NCBI GenBank assembly: GCA_963969395.1
Contig: OZ017805.1
Location: forward strand, 10,912,001-10,976,000
Reading direction: 5' to 3'
Length of the DNA stretch: 64,000 nucleotides
DNA from: Pseudoscleropodium purum
Lineage: Eukaryota; Streptophyta; Bryopsida; Hypnales; Brachytheciaceae
The position numbers were made by a program, and so were the translations under genes. The notes beneath the pieces were generated by a model. It ran no database searches, was not told the DNA's origin, and was given only the letters and a program-made list of their open reading frames with translations. Shown here piece by piece: positions 22,931-33,938 of the stretch (positions within the stretch are counted from its first letter, which is position 1; the number at the start of each line of letters is the position of its first letter).

Positions 22931-23681
22931 ATATCTAAACCCTAATCCATAGGCTACACAATTTTTTACCTTGAGCTTGAAATTGTTGAATACATTCTGA
23001 AGAGGCTTCTAAAGAAGTATTGTAAAATTGGCTTTCTCACTTTGGACACCTATGGACATTATCAAATGGTGTGAAGGTTCAATCCAATGGTCTAAACTAG
23101 AACATTCATTTGTAGCATTGTAATGAAGAAAAATTCACTACTCGACAACTACTAAACCAAATAATAAACTAACAAATTCACAAGCAAACAATTGAGGCAA
23201 CAAATAGGTAACCAATAAAGAACTGAACTGTTATCCTAAATCAGCAAACAGGGACAACAAGCAAGGACATTCAATTGATCTAGCAAAGAAGGAGATTTAG
23301 AAGTATTCAACTAAATGAGCAAATAAGGACATTCACAAGTACGCAATTAAACCAGCAAGCAAGTAAACGATACAGAAAAATGCACATCTAAAGACGCACA
23401 TGTTGAGCACATCAGTTCGCACCTACACCACGTCACATAGCGCAAAATACACAGTCGCACATACAAAACATGGCACCCTGTACCCTCTAGCTCACTACAC
23501 TATAGTTTTTACCCCAGTAGCTCACACTAAACCCTCACTTGCACACCTCAATCCATACGCATTGCATAGACTCAGCACTCATTCGCATAGCTCATCCTAA
23601 GCCTTCATTTGTGCACCTCAAGTTACACGCATCGTGCACAAAAAACCCTCACCTCCTAAAGAACTCTGTTGCACCTCCTAT
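22931..23681. other. Interval with degenerate short repeats
   Basis: Between 23160 and 23390 variants of 'aaccagcaagcaa' recur, and between about 23515 and 23640 two units of roughly 80 bp share 'cacctca..catacgcat'. No gene seen. Confidence 0.4.
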
Positions 23682-24779
23682 CACTAGTAGAAAAATATAG
23701 TGCTTAAATTAACAAAACTCAACACAAAAGTGTTGAATTTTTTTATTGATTTGAACATGTTGATTTAGGTACTTTCAAACACAAAAGTGACAATTTTTTA
23801 ATAAAAAATTGTTAATTTTTTTGTTAATTTGGTCACATTTTTTTTATTAAAATTAAATTTTTTTTTTCCACATACAAGTTATCAACCCCAAGATGCAACA
23901 TGGCATTGCCATGTGGCGAGTGCCACGTAGATGGTCCCACATGCCATGTGGCAGGTGCCACCTAGACAACCTATGTGGCAAATGCTACCACCAAGGTTCA
24001 AACCATTGCACCATTTGTAAATTCACATGATTATAAGAGGTGCAAAAACTTATTTAATAACTTTTTTTATTTTTTTCCTACTATCACTTCAAGTCAACAA
24101 ACTTTGGAGGCAATTTTCACCTTGTAAATGGACTTTGTTTTTAAAACTTTGAACTAACAAAAGTTGTAAAATTGAGCTATCTTTCACTTCCAGAAATCCA
24201 TTTGAGATTTTGATCTTCCAATCAAACGTTATGAACAAAAATCAGAGAGGGGTGGAAATAGATATTTTCTTTTACATTTTAAAACACCTTCTTTGATTTT
24301 TGTCCATAACTTTTGATTGGAAGATCAAAATCTCAAACGGATTGTTGGAGGTGAAAGATAGCTCAATTTTACAACTTTTGTTAATGCAAAGTTAAAAAAA
24401 ATAGTCCGCTTACAAGGTGAAAATTGCCCTTGAAGTCTGCTGATTTTAATAGACACCGAATCGTGTAGTTATTTTTTTCTTAAATTTACATTGTGTGTTG
24501 AAGATTCCCAAAGATTTTCAAATGTTCCTAAAGATTCTTAAAGATTCTTAAAGATTCTTAAAAACTATAAAAAAATTCAAAAGATTTTAAAAGATTCCAA
24601 AAAAATTAACAAATTTTTGTTCATGTGATAATTGCACTATCCAAATCAACAAAAAAATGAGATTTTTTTGTTAATTTGAACACAGTTAACAAAAACTTGT
24701 GAAAATGAACATTACAATACCCAAATTAACAAAAAATTGTTGATGTTTTGTTAATTTGGACACTATTTTTCTAGTAGTA
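23682..24779. mobile_element. CACTA-like non-autonomous foldback element
   Basis: The left end reads CACTAGTAGAAAAATATAGTG; the right end reads CACTATTTTTCTAGTAGTA, an inverted repeat with the terminal TAGTG decayed to TAGTA. Flanking 3-bp sequences (tat, aat) do not match exactly. Inside lies a large hairpin: 24086-24247 is the near-complement of 24288-24449 with a loop of about 40 bp. Length is about 1.1 kb with no coding capacity. CACTA (En/Spm) is the best fit from the ends. Confidence 0.6.
24086..24449. repeat. Long inverted repeat (about 160-bp arms)
   Basis: Arm 1 contains 'gttgtaaaattgagctatct' and 'gagattttgatcttccaatc'; arm 2 contains their reverse complements in reverse order. Similarity by eye is roughly 85 percent. 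RNA from it would form a long double-stranded stem. Confidence 0.8.
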
Positions 24780-26340
24780 AATGCCCCTAAATCTTGCACC
24801 TCCCCGCAATTCAGAACCTTCCTTGCACCTCCCTCGCAACAACAAAAACCTTGAAGCTCCTTGAAACCCTAAACTACAACAATCACCTAAACCAACAAAA
24901 CGAAGAAATTGAAACCGATTACAGAGAAAACAAAAACAACAACTTAAACTCAATTGCCACACGGAGAAAACGAAAAAGACAAAACACAAACTGAGTTGCA
25001 ATAGCCCTTGCGCTGCAAGGAAGACGATTGTTTGAGGCCAAGTCGAGCCACCAAACTACAATTGGAGATGAAGCCAAGGAGAAGGGTTGGTGACAAAATT
25101 GGGGATACCAAACCAAGCGTTTGGAAACAAAGTTGAAGTCCATTAGTTAGATTTGGTAGGTACGTTTGATAATTAGGTTTGGTTGGTTTAAAAAATTTTG
25201 TTTTTGAAGGGTTTATACTTTACAACCTCTTAAGTTTTTGTACTTTGTATTTACCAAAAGCATTTAAGAACTATCATTTCATAAACGAGTATTGAATTGT
25301 AAGAATAAAAAAAATTTTAACCACTAAAATTCCATGACAATGTTTTTACTAAAAAAACTCAAAAACTATCATTTTTTGGACAAGTAGAAAATTTTTGAAA
25401 AAAAAACATTCTTTGATATATATAACCATAGGATCTTGAACTATGTAGTATCAAAAACAGGAAGGAAGAATTTCAAACATTTCCATCGCGTAGATTGCAA
25501 AATACAAGCATTTAATTTCACTAAAATCATTTTTTTTGCGATGCAAAAAGTAGGGCAGTTGCACTTAAAAAGCTCACGTTTCTATGAAAAAGTGACCAAA
25601 ATGATGATGATTCTTTTGGATTCTTTTTTCTAGACAAATTGACCACATGCATGAAGATTTTCAGATTATTTGGAATTATACAACATACACAAAAAAAACA
25701 GTAAGTAGGTAGTAGTATGCAATGATTCAAAATATGGAATTGAAAAATGAATATTCCAATGGTTGAAATGTTGTAATAAACAATATACATCCTAAGATTT
25801 TAATTTTTTTTTTTTAAATATTGAAAATTGGATAAGTTAAAGGATTTCAAAGTTTATTTTAGAATCAGAAATCCATAATTGTTTACAAACAAAAAATCCT
25901 CATAACTTTTGACTTGTTAATCAAAATGGAATGATTCAATGCTCTACTTGTATATATAATCCTAGATACCTAATTTCAAATTTTTCTTGTAAGCAAAAGT
26001 AAATTTTGGTGAGCTACCCAAACTACCCTCTTATAAAAAACAACAACATTTCAATATTAAATCAATAAACATATAATATTGTCTTCTATGTTGTGAAGAA
26101 ATAGGATACAAAAATAAGTTTTCTGTCAAGTTCAACCATAGGTTTTTACGAAGAGCTTATAAGAGAATGTGTCAAATATATAATTCAATTTATGGTACTA
26201 TTGACTAAAAGAATGAAATGAAGTATTCAAAATCCTTTTATATATAGTACTTTATAGAATTAAAATTTCAAAGGCTAATGAATTTGTACGTGGAAGTTTA
26301 AAAAAATCATCAAATGTAGAAGTTGCCAAAGTTGTCAACC
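24780..26340. other. AT-rich interval, no supported gene
   Basis: Contains overlapping 60-90-codon open stretches on both strands (24770-25140) without recognisable motifs or conservation elsewhere in the window. Otherwise poly-A/T-rich sequence. Confidence 0.4.
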
Positions 26341-26621
26341 ATTAGAGGATTTTTGGAGGATTGGAAGGGCTGTTCAAGCTTGTTCCCTTCACCATGTTCC
26401 CACTGTTTAGATTGTTCCTGTTGTTAGTTTTGGTTTTTTGAAATTTCTTTTTAATTTAGAATGGAAAAAAATAGAAAAAAAATTTTAATTTAAAAAAAAA
26501 AAAAAATTTGAGTGACATGGCAGTTGCCATGCCCCGTCAAGCAACGAATGTGAGGCTATTCCCTTGACGCTGGCAACTCAAGGAACTCGCAACCGTCTAT
26601 TGTTGCTAAAAATCCTCTAAT
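26341..26621. mobile_element. TIR element (MITE E), copy 1
   Basis: Begins ATTAGAGGATTTTTGG and ends CTAAAAATCCTCTAAT, an inverted repeat. A related copy is at 28845-29103, sharing the ends and an internal 'gtcaccatgcc / gttgccatgcc' region. The duplication may be TA, but that is embedded in the repeats and unproven. No coding sequence. Confidence 0.6.
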
Positions 26622-28844
26622 GTATTATTGTTACTATTTATGAGCACATTCATTACCTTTGTAATATATTTGTAACTTATACCTTCTTGAGAAATTTGTT
26701 GAACAATGACCCTGAGAATCTAACTTATTAAAATTATTTTGATATTGTTCCTTCAAACTAATTTCTTTAAATAATTATTGTAGAAATTGAAAATTAGATG
26801 AACAATTATAATTGATACAAAAATTTAATTCATACTACTACTTCTATGCATTTTTTAATAGAAAACAACTTTTATTGTAATAAGCCATGTGCTGTAGTTT
26901 ACAAATATTTGAGCCCAAAAGCCATCATGGGATAAATTAAAAAAATAAAAGATAAAAGATATATAGAAGTTGCAAATTAGATGAACATTTAGATTTCATG
27001 AGAAAACTAAATTCATGCTACTTTTATGCATTTTTCTAAGTGAATTAACTTTTACGTCCATAAATCATGTGCTATAGTCTACAAATACTAAAGTCCAACA
27101 GACATGAAATATATTCAAAAATATGAAGATAAAAGATAGGTAAAAGTTGCAAATTAGTCACTTGAAAAATTATTTCCATTGACAATTTTGTATTTAATAA
27201 ATAATTAGAACTTTAAACTAGAATTCTAGCAAACATTTGAAAAGCACATAGTCAACATATCATGAGTTGGTACTCTTAAGTACAACAAATATATTAATTT
27301 TTTTTGCATGCCCACACAAAAAAGAATCCAAGGTAAGAATTTAAGGCAAACAAAAAATCTAAGATAAGAATCCCATATAAATCCTATAACTCTTTCAAAA
27401 AAAAGAAATTGGCCCTTTAACAGTAGAAAATGTGATTTCATCTATTTTTTTCTAGGCATTTTGAACCCTAAATGTCCTAAATTGGAAACCCTAAATGGCT
27501 TTCATTTTTCTACTATACAATTTGAGAGGGAGTGTTGGTCCTTCAAAGGTTAAAGATTCTAGAGCAATTTGGGATGAATGACATAGTATTTGGACATACT
27601 ATTGACCTAAAGCACTCTTTTTATCATTTACAACATATATAGGAATATATAGGGGTTGGACTTTCACCTCTAAAGATTCAGTCAACTATTTTATTGTTGT
27701 TGCCTAATTTTAAGTAGCATTTTCATCATGGGCCTAAATTTAATTTTATATGCAAACTAGTTTGGATTGCCTTTCAATTCATAATTATGTTCAAAACTAA
27801 TATTACTACTACTGGACAAAAATTAAAAGAGTATAGTACAAAGTGTTTAGAGTTTAATTATTATTGAATCTTGAACTATTTGGAAGTAGTGTTGATTTTC
27901 ACATCTCTAAAATGTATGTCTATTTCCACCAATGAATTTACAATAAAATTTTGACAAATTATAGAAATTTTCAATGCTAGAGATATAAATTATATTCTTA
28001 ATAACTTTTTGAAGACAACTCTTCAAAATTCATTTGAATAAAATCTATACATAGATTTAAAAATTAAACCATGTAGATGTTTTTTTCTCTTCATGCTTCA
28101 TATGGTCTTCTTTCATGCAAAATTCAAAAAAGTTATGGAGTCATTATTTAGAACACATTTGTTTTTTTGTTTAATTTCCTTGGTTCTTTAGGGGATTACA
28201 TTTCAAATAATAAATGCACACAAACACATCCAAGTACTCCAAATTGTGATTTTTTATTCATTTCTTCTATATTGATGATTATTGTGGTAGTTCTCTAACT
28301 TATATATGGAATAGTGTAGATTTTTAATATGCTATTTTGTAGATATTTTATGATTTTTATCATATGTCAATATATTTTGCTTCTAAAACGCTTTTTTTCA
28401 ATTTCTCCATGAATGATCATTTGGAAATGATTTTAATGATTATATAAAATAAAAATCTTAAAGAATCACCATATTCATGTAGCTTAAGATAGAATCTTGA
28501 ACTTTTAGAAGAAGACCTTATAGAAAAATTGGTTTTATTTTCGTTTTCTTCTTTGTTACGGTGGGATCTAAGAAATAGTTTGTCCTTGTTGATATGTGAA
28601 ATAGTTCTATTTTTTGGTATTGTTAAAAAGCTCTTTGTAAAGAAGAGTGCATTGGCTTTTGTTTATGGCATTCCAACTCACAACATCAAAGATATTGAAC
28701 CTTAAGACCACTTGTTATTAATTCAATGTTCATTTGCCTTTTTCTTTTTTACTAAGTAGCTACAATTCAATTTGAAATATTTTATAGTTGTTCAAAGCCT
28801 TCTCTAAATAGATGGAATAGGATAGAAGTAACAAACATTGTCAC
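26622..28844. other. AT-rich interval, nothing recognised
   Basis: No coding signal. Stretches near 26810-26960 and 26980-27150 resemble each other ('aaattagatgaac', 'tttatgcattttt', 'catgtgctatagt'), a weak tandem duplication of about 170 bp. Confidence 0.4.
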
Positions 28845-29103
28845 ATTATAGGATTTTTGGGGAGGTTGGGAGGGATGTTTTAGGCCTATTTCCCCAATCT
28901 TGTTTTTGATGTTCTCGCTATCAATTTCTTTTTAAAAAAAACAAGGTATTTTGATAAAACAAATGAAACAATTTAGAGTGGAAAAAAAAATTGGTGATGT
29001 AGCAGTCACCATGCCATGTCAGGCAGTAGCTGCAAGGCTATTCTCCTGATGCTAGCAACCTATGGAACTCATAGCCCTCCAAAGTTGTTGAAAATCCTCT
29101 AAT
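28845..29103. mobile_element. TIR element (MITE E), copy 2
   Basis: Starts ATTATAGGATTTTTGG and ends GAAAATCCTCTAAT, with the same layout as 26341-26621 but diverged by substitutions and an extra A-rich stretch. Confidence 0.6.
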
Positions 29104-29430
29104 GCTTCTTAAATTGGGGTGATCATTCAAAATGTAAATCTTTACATTTTTAAAATTATGTATATTAATTATTTGATATTTGATCATATGTGCAATTCCA
29201 CAAAGTCAAGATGCTTAAAGATTGTATTACATTACGATTTGACAAATCACTTAATGTACGCCTCTTTGCATCCTTGAGAATTATCAACAATCACTAAGCG
29301 TAGACTTCATTTTTTCTAAAGACATAAAAAAAAAACTATAGAAAATATGAATATTATAAATAAAAAACCTAATTAATTACTTCGGTTACACTGTGAACCC
29401 CAAAGTCTTGATAACTCAACTTTCTAAATA

Positions 29431-29940
29431 AACCCTAAACCCTAAACATTTTTTTTCTTCGAAAACCCTAAATCTTGAATTGAAACCTTAATCCCTAATT
29501 CTAAACATTAAACCCTAAACCCTCAGTCACTTTTTGTGGTTTATAGGTATTTAAAAAAAAAGGTTTGGGTGGATGGATACCCCTTTGGAGAAATTTATGA
29601 TGTTTATTGGATGGATGTTCCTTTTAAATATCTAAAAGCAATTTCATATCCTATTGGTATTTTTTTTTGGGCTATTTTATACTTACAAAAATTTGGTGGA
29701 TTTGACTTATATAATCACTATTTATTTAATGGTCTGGTTTTTAAAGGACTTTATAAATTTAAAATCTTAAGAATGGACGAGTTTTTTACTCACCATTAGG
29801 GGGCTTTTAATCCCTCCTTCCTTCCTGTCCTTCTAATATATGTCTCTCTTTAGTTAAAAGAATAGCCATATGTTTCTTTTTCAATTATTAGAGGACAATG
29901 GTACTAATTTTTGTAGTTTGAACATCATTAAGTACCATAG
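29431..29940 (+). repeat. Dispersed repeat R, copy 2
   Basis: Collinear with 13871-14334, starting with TAAACCCTAAACCCTAAA. An 87-codon open stretch (29536-29799) inside it is not open in the other copy and looks accidental. Confidence 0.6.
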
Positions 29941-31654
29941 TCATTTTTTAACCTTGGATGTGTGACATCAAGAGGATGTACCATGGTTATATTGACTTGT
30001 CCTAATTTAATCATGCCATTTGAAGTACAAATTAATTGTAACCATGTGGATGACAAGTTGGATCTAGAAGCTTCAATTTGATTAGCCATGCATGAGTTGT
30101 TGACTTTGACATGTTTGAGTCCTTACATGTTTGTACCATACTATGTTGATGGGTGGTGATTATTATTTGAAAATTTATGGGTTATATTAGACCATGGGTT
30201 TCATTTGACCATGGGGATGTGAACCCATTTATTTAAAGGACATTCTAGAACATGAGGTTTTGACTTGATTGTGTCCTTGGAACCCTAGGTATAAATTTAG
30301 GATTCCAAATTTAGTTTTTCTTGGTTCCGAAGGCAATTTTGCTTGGTTCCCAAGTTGTTCTTCTCTAGTTCCTTAGGCATTCTTGCTTGGTTGCCAAGGT
30401 AAAAAAGAAGTATAAATACTTAGAGGAAACTTATCTTTAGCATCGTGCACCAACATATGGTGAATGGTGATTTGTATGTCACAAGGGAGCTCTAGAAGTG
30501 ACCTTAAGTGTGAAGAGAGAGATGGCAATCTTCATAGGTTTCCTTGTGACTTACAATTTGTGAGACTATTTTATTGTTCATTTACTTGTGTGAGGTTTTA
30601 AGCTGTTTAATGTTTTTCAATTGTGATTGCAATGACATGTTGTTGTGAGCTATAGACACCTTGCATGCACAATTCTAACCAATTGCATGTTTATTGGATT
30701 GTATGGGTGTAAATGAGGTTCACAACCTCTTTAGTAAATTCACTAGACAACTTATTCCAAATTCATGACTAAGCATATTTTAGTAGATGGCATGAACATT
30801 GATTAGAGAGAAGTATTAGACAGAATTTGGTGGCTCTATTGATTTGATGGCTTGACTTGAGGTATATCCATCTTATCAAATTAAAAAAAAATTTGAAAAT
30901 TATTTATTCAGTAAGTCTATAATTTTTTTGGAAATTTTTAGAGCCTTGATGATTTGATGGCCTAACATGTAGAGTGCCTATTGTATTAATTCAAGTAACT
31001 TGGAAATTATAAGTGTATGATTTCTTTGAGATTTTAAGAGCCAAATTGATTTGATGGCTTAATTTGCAAAGTACCGAGCTTATCAAATTAAGGTTGGAAA
31101 TTATAAGTCTTGGGCAGTCTATGATTTTTCTAAAACTTTATAGGAAAGGCCTTGTATAGGAGTGTCCCTCCCACCCCCCTTGTTATCAAAATTCATATAT
31201 TAACCTTTAAAACAAAAGCCTAAAACTAAACCTTAAGAATATAAGAGCAAAAGTAGAGTACAATGCTTGTAGGTACAAATTTTAAAAATTCATAAAGTAA
31301 GACCATCCAAACAAAGAAATCAATGAACTGTATTTCAAAAAAGCAGATCTTTTTTCTAAAATGTATTGAAGGAGATGCATCCATACGGCCGAAAGTGGCA
31401 CAAAAACCAGGATAGAGGTTTTGTCAAAAAAAGTGGAAAAGAATTGTAGAGATATGCCATGGATTTTAAGGAAATTTGAATTCTTCAATTCCCGTGCCAA
31501 AGTATTTCTACCTCTTTGCCTACAAAAACTCTACCTTCTCTCCCTAGCACCTTTACTCCACAACGCAATTCTTTCTTGCTGACTACGTTGTTTTCCCTTC
31601 TTTCTTGTTTTGCTGCTCTTCAAAGATTCTTGCACAATGTTTGCCATTTTATTA
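29941..31654. other. Interval with TATA-like box and a short tandem repeat
   Basis: A TATAAATAC lies at 30411 in a setting similar to 18669. From about 30826 to 31140 three diverged units of roughly 100-110 bp each carry 'gatttgatggc' (30841, 30951, 31048) and 'ggaaatt'. No gene is supported; the 72-codon minus-strand frame at 31282-31500 has no motif. Confidence 0.4.
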
Positions 31655-31659
31655 ATTGC
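31655..31659. repeat. 5-bp target duplication of A2, left
   Basis: attgc directly before TGTCGCAGC, repeated at 34962-34966 directly after GCTGCGACA. Confidence 0.9.
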
Positions 31660-31932
31660 TGTCGCAGCTTAGAATTTTGATTTTCTTAGTATACACCCAA
31701 ATAGGAACGGAAACTAGTAATTAGCTAACCGGATCCGATTAGGTGGGGAAGGAAAACTCAGAATTAGCACGGAACGTGAAGTAGTGGGCTTCTTGGATCT
31801 AATCCGGTCAGGAGTAACTAACGACGGAAACAAAATGTAACACAGATTAGGTCTAGGACCGGATGATGATGATGAACCGGATTATGATGGTAAACCGGAT
31901 TCATGATGACAAACCGGAAAGGGTCCAGGGAC

Positions 31933-31940
31933 TATAAAAG
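31933..31940 (+). promoter_or_regulatory. TATA box upstream of the A2 ORF
   Basis: TATAAAAG about 180 bp before the ORF start and about 270 bp into the element; conserved as TATATAAG in A3 (minus strand, 46961-46968). A start site about 30 bp downstream would give a leader near 150 nt. This would be a dedicated promoter for the LTR-borne gene. Confidence 0.5.
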
Positions 31941-32120
31941 GAGGAGCTTTTACTGTTGCACCCCCTTTTAGAAACTCGACTTTGAGCGCACGATTGAGTT
32001 TTTGTCGTTTGTGCGTCTGTGCATTTGTGTTCTGTTCGTTTTAATTCCGGTTGAGATCGGAGAGAGGAAGTGAGGAACGGGACGTGCGGCTAGGAGAGAG
32101 TGAGGTAGATGTGAGTGGGA

Positions 32121-33779
32121 ATGCCTCAGCTACGTAGGTCGAGACAAGCGAGTCCCTCTGGAGGCGAGGTGAAGCTCCGGAAAGTCATTCCGGTTATTCC
32201 CTCCACAGAGCCGGAAAAGGCTGAACTCATGGATGATCTCAAATCCATGGGTTGCGTAGGGTTTGCCGAGAAACCTTGGGGTTTTAGGGAGGAGAGAATG
32301 GTCAAGGAGCTCCTCGGAAAGTTGTCCAACCAGTTTGACAACACCGTGAGGGGAACTCCCGTCAGCTGGAACGAGGGGATGTGGAGAACGGTTTACGGTT
32401 TCCGGGCAGGAGGTTTGGGAATGGCGAGCCGGAAGGATGAGTTTGTCCGAGGGAAGTTCAAGGGAGCCGTCAACCCGAAGGACGGATACGCGGTTGAGGA
32501 TTGCTTGGATGATCGACACCGTCGGCTCCTGCAATTCCTGGTTCCGGTTCTTCACCCGGAAAAGCCGACCAGGGTGACGATCACCCTCGGCAACACCATT
32601 TTCGGTGCCCTCAGTGGTACCCGGAAAGTGGATTGGGCACGGATCATTTCCGATCTCGTGGCCCAGCTTGTTAGTAGAGTTGGGAAGAAAAGGGCCACTC
32701 CAGTGTGCCCTTACCTCTTCCACCTCTATCGGGAGAACCAAGTCCTCACCGATACGGAGGAGAGGGCGTGGAAGACGCAGGAAGTGCTCCTGAAGTATGG
32801 GGAGTCGGAGACGGATGACGAGGCGGAATCCGATTCCGGGTCAGACCGGGAGTCCAACGAGGAAGAGGAGGAGCCGATGCCGCCGATCAAGCGACAGAAG
32901 CTGACGCCTCCACACAAGCGCGGGACGCCTCCCGGTCAAGACAAACCGGCCCCGGAGGAGAAACCGGAAGCCGAGAAGACCAATTCCGGGGGAGATCCGG
33001 ATATGCAAGATCCGTTCAACGGTCTGATCAACGTCCTCTGCAACATCAGGGCAGATTGGGAGCTCAAGCACAGGACGCTTGCGGCAATCGGCAAGTTGGT
33101 GGGTGCTGCACCGGACAGCAACTTGGCGGAACAAGTAGCGCAATGCATCACAAATCCGGAAGAGACCCGGAAGCAGGAAGCCGAGATCCGCCGGTTGCAG
33201 GAGGAGGTAGATAAACTGAAGGCAACACTTTTTGCCTATCAGGAAGACGTGACGGCCGCTCGGGAGATGGCGGAGGAGACTCGGAAGATAGCCGAGCAGA
33301 TCAAGGCGGTCCTGGGAGAGACCGGAACGGCAGCGGCCAAGGCGAAGCTCTTCGACGAGAAGATCCACGAAGAGAAGAAACTATCTGGTTCCCGGATGGT
33401 CCGGATTCTTGCGGACTTCGCCGAGCAGGTGGAGACGGCAATGGTGGAGGGGCGGAAGGCAGCGGACCGGATCGAGGAGAGCAGCCGGAAGCTGACGGGA
33501 GCGACGTGCGACAAAGGTATTCACCTTTCGGACATCTCACTACCGGACCTCTTTCCGGATGCAACTATGGCGAAGGACAGGAAGGATTGGACTCCTGAGT
33601 CCAAGAAGTCTGCACGGACTGGGACTCCGGGCACGAGACCGGATATCACCATCGACCTGGAGTCTCCACCCGGACCGAATCCTGCGGAGGGGGAACGGGT
33701 CCGGAATTTGAGTGAAGTTTTCGAGGAGCTAGTCCCGGAGACCGGAAGCCCGACGATAGGATCTAGAGTTGTAGGGTAG
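32121..33779 (+). CDS. Element A-encoded nuclear/gag-like protein, copy 2 (552 aa)
   Basis: Same length, start and layout as copy 1 at 88-1746. Differences from copy 1 are scattered single residues (for example R86G, V102A, F424S, W450R, I483M and Q484A), with no frameshift. The acidic tract, KRQK basic patch, helical region and DITIDLES motif are all kept. Function unknown; nuclear localisation is inferred from the basic patch. Confidence 0.75.
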   Translation: MPQLRRSRQASPSGGEVKLRKVIPVIPSTEPEKAELMDDLKSMGCVGFAEKPWGFREERMVKELLGKLSNQFDNTVRGTPVSWNEGMWRTVYGFRAGGLGMASRKDEFVRGKFKGAVNPKDGYAVEDCLDDRHRRLLQFLVPVLHPEKPTRVTITLGNTIFGALSGTRKVDWARIISDLVAQLVSRVGKKRATPVCPYLFHLYRENQVLTDTEERAWKTQEVLLKYGESETDDEAESDSGSDRESNEEEEEPMPPIKRQKLTPPHKRGTPPGQDKPAPEEKPEAEKTNSGGDPDMQDPFNGLINVLCNIRADWELKHRTLAAIGKLVGAAPDSNLAEQVAQCITNPEETRKQEAEIRRLQEEVDKLKATLFAYQEDVTAAREMAEETRKIAEQIKAVLGETGTAAAKAKLFDEKIHEEKKLSGSRMVRILADFAEQVETAMVEGRKAADRIEESSRKLTGATCDKGIHLSDISLPDLFPDATMAKDRKDWTPESKKSARTGTPGTRPDITIDLESPPGPNPAEGERVRNLSEVFEELVPETGSPTIGSRVVG

Positions 33780-33930
33780 ATAGGATTTTAATTTCAGTTA
33801 GGAGTAGGAGCGGATCCGGATCCGGATCCGGCTCAACAGTATTAGGTTAGACCGGAAGTTAGATTTAGGTGGCGGCGGACCCCCACGGGTTTTCCGCTCC
33901 TTTTTGTGCTTTTAGGGTTTTGACCCTTTG

Positions 33931-33938
33931 TATATAAA
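33931..33938 (+). promoter_or_regulatory. TATA box downstream of the A2 ORF
   Basis: TATATAAA about 150 bp past the stop codon, identical in A1 (1898). Candidate U3/R promoter of the parental retroelement. Confidence 0.45.

Noticed and set aside
24771..25143. Overlapping ORFs on both strands near 24.9 kb
   Set aside because: Mutually antisense, no recognisable motif, composition-driven.
29431..29525. Interstitial AAACCCTAAA repeats as a telomere
   Set aside because: Short, imperfect and repeated at 13871 as the head of a dispersed repeat. Not a chromosome end.
29536..29799. 87-codon ORF in repeat R copy 2
   Set aside because: Closed in copy 1 at 13871, so no conserved coding frame.
32841..33368. 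175-codon antisense ORF in A2 and A3
   Set aside because: Interrupted in A1, overlaps the conserved coiled-coil region, and has Leu/Arg-rich composition typical of an antisense shadow.
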